Assembly (NCBI GenBank): GCA_008711135.1
Contig: VUAW01000006.1
Location: forward strand, 124,001-188,000
Direction of reading: 5' to 3'
Length of the DNA: 64,000 nucleotides
DNA from: Rhodobacteraceae bacterium LNNU 3342
GTDB lineage: Bacteria > Pseudomonadota > Alphaproteobacteria > Rhodobacterales > Rhodobacteraceae
In this document: positions 62,110 to 64,000 of the stretch, piece after piece
Layout of the letters: each line of letters begins with the position of its first letter
How positions within the stretch are numbered: the first letter of the stretch is position 1
Translations under genes and position numbers: made by a program
Notes under the pieces: generated by a model
What the model was told of the DNA's origin: nothing
Databases searched by the model: none
The model's input: the letters and a program-made list of their open reading frames with translations, nothing else

Positions 62110-63132
62110 ATGAAGCTTTTCAACGTATTGGCTGCCTCCGTCGCCCTCGCCACCCTGTCGCTGCCCGCGCTTGCGCAGGACGTAACGCTGCGGGTGTCGA
62201 ACTGGCTCCCCGTGTCGCATCCCATCGTCAAGGACATCCTGATGCCCTGGGCCGACCAAGTGACTCAGGCCACCGAAGGCCGCGTCGCGGTCCAGATCCT
62301 CGACGCTCCCCTCGGCCCACCGCCCGCGCATTACGACCTCGTCTCCTCCGGCGCGGCGGATGTCGCGATCTCGGTCCACGGCTACACCCCCGGCCGCTTC
62401 GTTCTCACCGAACTGCAGGAACTCCCCTTCCTCACCCCAAGTGCCGAGGTGAACTCCGTCGCCTTCTGGCGCGTGTGGGAGGAAATGCTCGCCGGCCAGA
62501 ACGAACACGCGGGCGTCAAGGTGCTGGCCCTCTTCGGCCACGGCGCCGGGCACCTCTTCACCACGAACCGTCCCATCACCCCTGTCTCCGGCCTTCAGGG
62601 CGCCAAGATCCGCGTCGCGGGCGAAATCACCAACCAGCTTGTCACCAACCTCGGCATGGTCTCGCTGCAGGCGCCATCGTCCGAAAGTTACGAACTCCTG
62701 CACAACGGTGTCGCCGACGGGATCGTCTTCCCCTATGAGTCGATCCCGTTCTTCAAGCTCGAAAACGCGGTCAAGAACGCCCTCACCGTGGACGGCGGCA
62801 TGTACAACGTGTCCTTCTTCATGGTCATGAACCAGGCGAAATACGACAGCCTGTCAGACGCCGACCGCGCCGCCATCGACAGCGTCTCGGGCGAAACGCT
62901 CGCCCGCATGGCCGGCCGCGCCTGGGACGAAGCCGACAAAGCCGGGCTCGAACTCCTGCAGGACAAGGTCCAGTTCACCGCCGCCGAAGGCGAGGACCTT
63001 GCCGCCCTCCAGTCCGCCGCCGACACGATCTACAAATCCGTAGCCGACAAATACCAGGCCAAGGGCGTGGACTTCGACGCCGCCCTCGACATGTTCAAGG
63101 CGGAAATCGCGCGGGTAGAGGCCGGCGAATGA
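62110..63132 (+). CDS. TRAP transporter substrate-binding protein (DctP family)
   Basis: The 340-residue periplasmic protein has a signal peptide (KLFNVLAASVALATLSLPALA, cleavage before QDVTL). It has LQGAKIRVAGEITNQLVTNLG with the conserved Arg, and LLHNGVADGIVFPYESI. It is divergent from the Rieske operon and shares its regulatory region, so its ligand is probably the substrate of that pathway. Its stop overlaps the DctQ gene start (ATGA). Confidence 0.92.
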   Translation: MKLFNVLAASVALATLSLPALAQDVTLRVSNWLPVSHPIVKDILMPWADQVTQATEGRVAVQILDAPLGPPPAHYDLVSSGAADVAISVHGYTPGRFVLTELQELPFLTPSAEVNSVAFWRVWEEMLAGQNEHAGVKVLALFGHGAGHLFTTNRPITPVSGLQGAKIRVAGEITNQLVTNLGMVSLQAPSSESYELLHNGVADGIVFPYESIPFFKLENAVKNALTVDGGMYNVSFFMVMNQAKYDSLSDADRAAIDSVSGETLARMAGRAWDEADKAGLELLQDKVQFTAAEGEDLAALQSAADTIYKSVADKYQAKGVDFDAALDMFKAEIARVEAGE

Positions 63133-63608
63133 ACATCGAACGCGTCCGCCTGCACATGCGGACCATCGCGGCGGTCATCCTGGGGGTCCTGCTCCTGGCG
63201 CTGGCCGGCGTGACGATCATCGACGTCGTCGGGCGCTACCTCTTTGCCCGCCCCCTGTCGGGCGGCAAGGAACTGACCGAGCTTCTGGTCATGGGCGTCG
63301 TGTTCGCGGGCCTCCCCGCGATCACGCTCGACGACGGCCATGTCACTGCCGACCTCTTCACCCAAAGGTTCAGCGACCAGGGCCTGAACATCCAACTGTT
63401 CCTCGCCCGCCTCCTGTCGGGCGCGGCGCTCCTGATCGGCGGCTGGCAACTCTGGGCCTATGGCGCCCGCATCGCCAGCTATGGCCAGACGACGCTCTAC
63501 CTCAGGATCCCGCTCGGCCCGGTCGCCTATGCCGCAGCCACCATCTGCATGGTCTCGGGCGTGATGGTGCTCCTGATGGCGCTCTTCCGCGCCTCCCGCG
63601 CCAGCTGA
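63129..63608 (+). CDS. TRAP transporter small permease (DctQ family)
   Basis: The 159-residue protein has four membrane helices with the DctQ motifs VDVVGRYLFARPLSGGKELTELL-like sequence after TM1 (about 22-45) and DDGHVTADLFTQRF. It is coupled to the binding-protein gene by a 4-base overlap and is followed by the large permease after 25 bases. Confidence 0.92.
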   Translation: MNIERVRLHMRTIAAVILGVLLLALAGVTIIDVVGRYLFARPLSGGKELTELLVMGVVFAGLPAITLDDGHVTADLFTQRFSDQGLNIQLFLARLLSGAALLIGGWQLWAYGARIASYGQTTLYLRIPLGPVAYAAATICMVSGVMVLLMALFRASRAS

Positions 63609-63633
63609 CCAACCAACACCACGGAGACAAAGC

Positions 63634-64000
63634 ATGGATTGGCCCATCGGAATGGTCCTTCTCTTCGCATTGCTGTTCTACGGCATTCCGATCGGGTTCT
63701 CGCTGGTCATCATCGGCATCGTCGGCGTGGCCAGCATCATCGGCATCGATCCGGCGCTGGCGATGCTGGGACAGGTCTTCTTTGACACCGCGCGCAGTTA
63801 CTCGCTGTCGGTGGTGCCGCTGTTCCTGCTGATGGGCAACTTCATCGTGCAGTCCGGCGTCGCCGACGAAATCTATGACGCGGCCTACGCCTGGCTCCGC
63901 CACCGCAAGGGTGGGCTTGCCATGGCCACCATCGTGGCTTCGGGCGGCTTCGGCTCGGTCTGCGGCTCCTCGCTCGCGACGGCCGCCACGATGGGCAAGA
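63634..64000 (+). CDS. TRAP transporter large permease (DctM family), cut by the window end
   Basis: The first 122 codons of a DctM-type permease are present. It has the N-terminal FYGIPIGFSLVIIGIVG, VVPLFLLMGNFIVQSG and GSVCGSSLATAATMG motifs seen in the two complete DctM proteins of this window. ACGGAGA precedes the ATG. The frame is open to the last base. It completes the TRAP system divergent from the Rieske operon. Confidence 0.92.
   Translation, partial: MDWPIGMVLLFALLFYGIPIGFSLVIIGIVGVASIIGIDPALAMLGQVFFDTARSYSLSVVPLFLLMGNFIVQSGVADEIYDAAYAWLRHRKGGLAMATIVASGGFGSVCGSSLATAATMGK

Noticed and set aside
59755-63132. Very long + strand open frame (over 1000 codons) across the Rieske operon
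   Set aside because: It is antisense to well-supported alpha-subunit and reductase genes with catalytic motifs. Only its last part, from 62110, is a real gene (TRAP binding protein). High GC content leaves such frames open by chance.

Overview
The window is GC-rich, densely coded DNA, almost certainly a chromosome or chromid segment of an alphaproteobacterium. The best guess is Rhodobacterales (Paracoccaceae): several TRAP transporters, Dpp-type ABC systems, family III CoA-transferases, secreted RTX proteins, long ATGA-coupled operons, and strong SD sequences in front of most genes. No rRNA, tRNA, CRISPR array or convincing insertion sequence was seen. The taxonomic call is an inference from gene content.

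Layout. (1) 1-2929: end of a peptide-type ABC transporter with a fused double ATPase, plus a DapA-family aldolase. (2) 3137-4273 and 9386-10516: two RTX-type calcium-binding secreted proteins. They flank a cobalamin riboswitch with its corrinoid ABC transporter (btuFCD, 4405-7499) and a small cupin / Ldh-family dehydrogenase operon. (3) 10645-17491: a catabolic unit with a TRAP transporter, a CYP199-like P450, a DhaK-DhaL kinase, a divergent MarR regulator and a P450-type [2Fe-2S] ferredoxin. (4) 18089-26271: a Dpp-type ABC transporter with a fumarase/aspartase-superfamily lyase and a LysR regulator. (5) 26711-31283: an MHYT-PAS-GGDEF-EAL c-di-GMP protein and a polar amino-acid ABC permease plus binding protein with no ATPase nearby. 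(6) 31828-33475: another Ldh-family dehydrogenase and a ribbon-helix-helix / small membrane protein pair.

(7) 33507-44051: an operon with a TRAP transporter, three family III CoA-transferases and two subunits resembling 2-hydroxyacyl-CoA dehydratase / benzoyl-CoA reductase proteins. A divergent MarR gene and a fourth CoA-transferase follow. Three near-identical palindromes (AGTTCA-N5-TGAACT type) lie at the three promoters of this locus and define a probable local regulon. (8) 44448-53430: an SPW-type membrane protein, a cyanophycin operon (cphA, isoaspartyl dipeptidase, cyanophycinase with a TTG start), a DUF2254 membrane protein, an alpha/beta hydrolase and a CYTH-CHAD protein. (9) 53605-64000: a Rieske ring-hydroxylating oxygenase operon (reductase, alpha, beta, CoA ligase, thiolase-like protein, Zn-ribbon/OB plus degenerate SDR fusion, cyclase-family hydrolase, SDR) divergent from a third TRAP transporter cut by the window end.

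The recurring theme is one dedicated uptake system fused by operon structure to one enzyme set and often one local regulator. The three most interesting units are the P450/DhaKL/TRAP operon, the dehydratase-like/CoA-transferase/TRAP regulon, and the Rieske/thiolase/DUF35-SDR operon. Substrates are not proven by the sequence for any of them.
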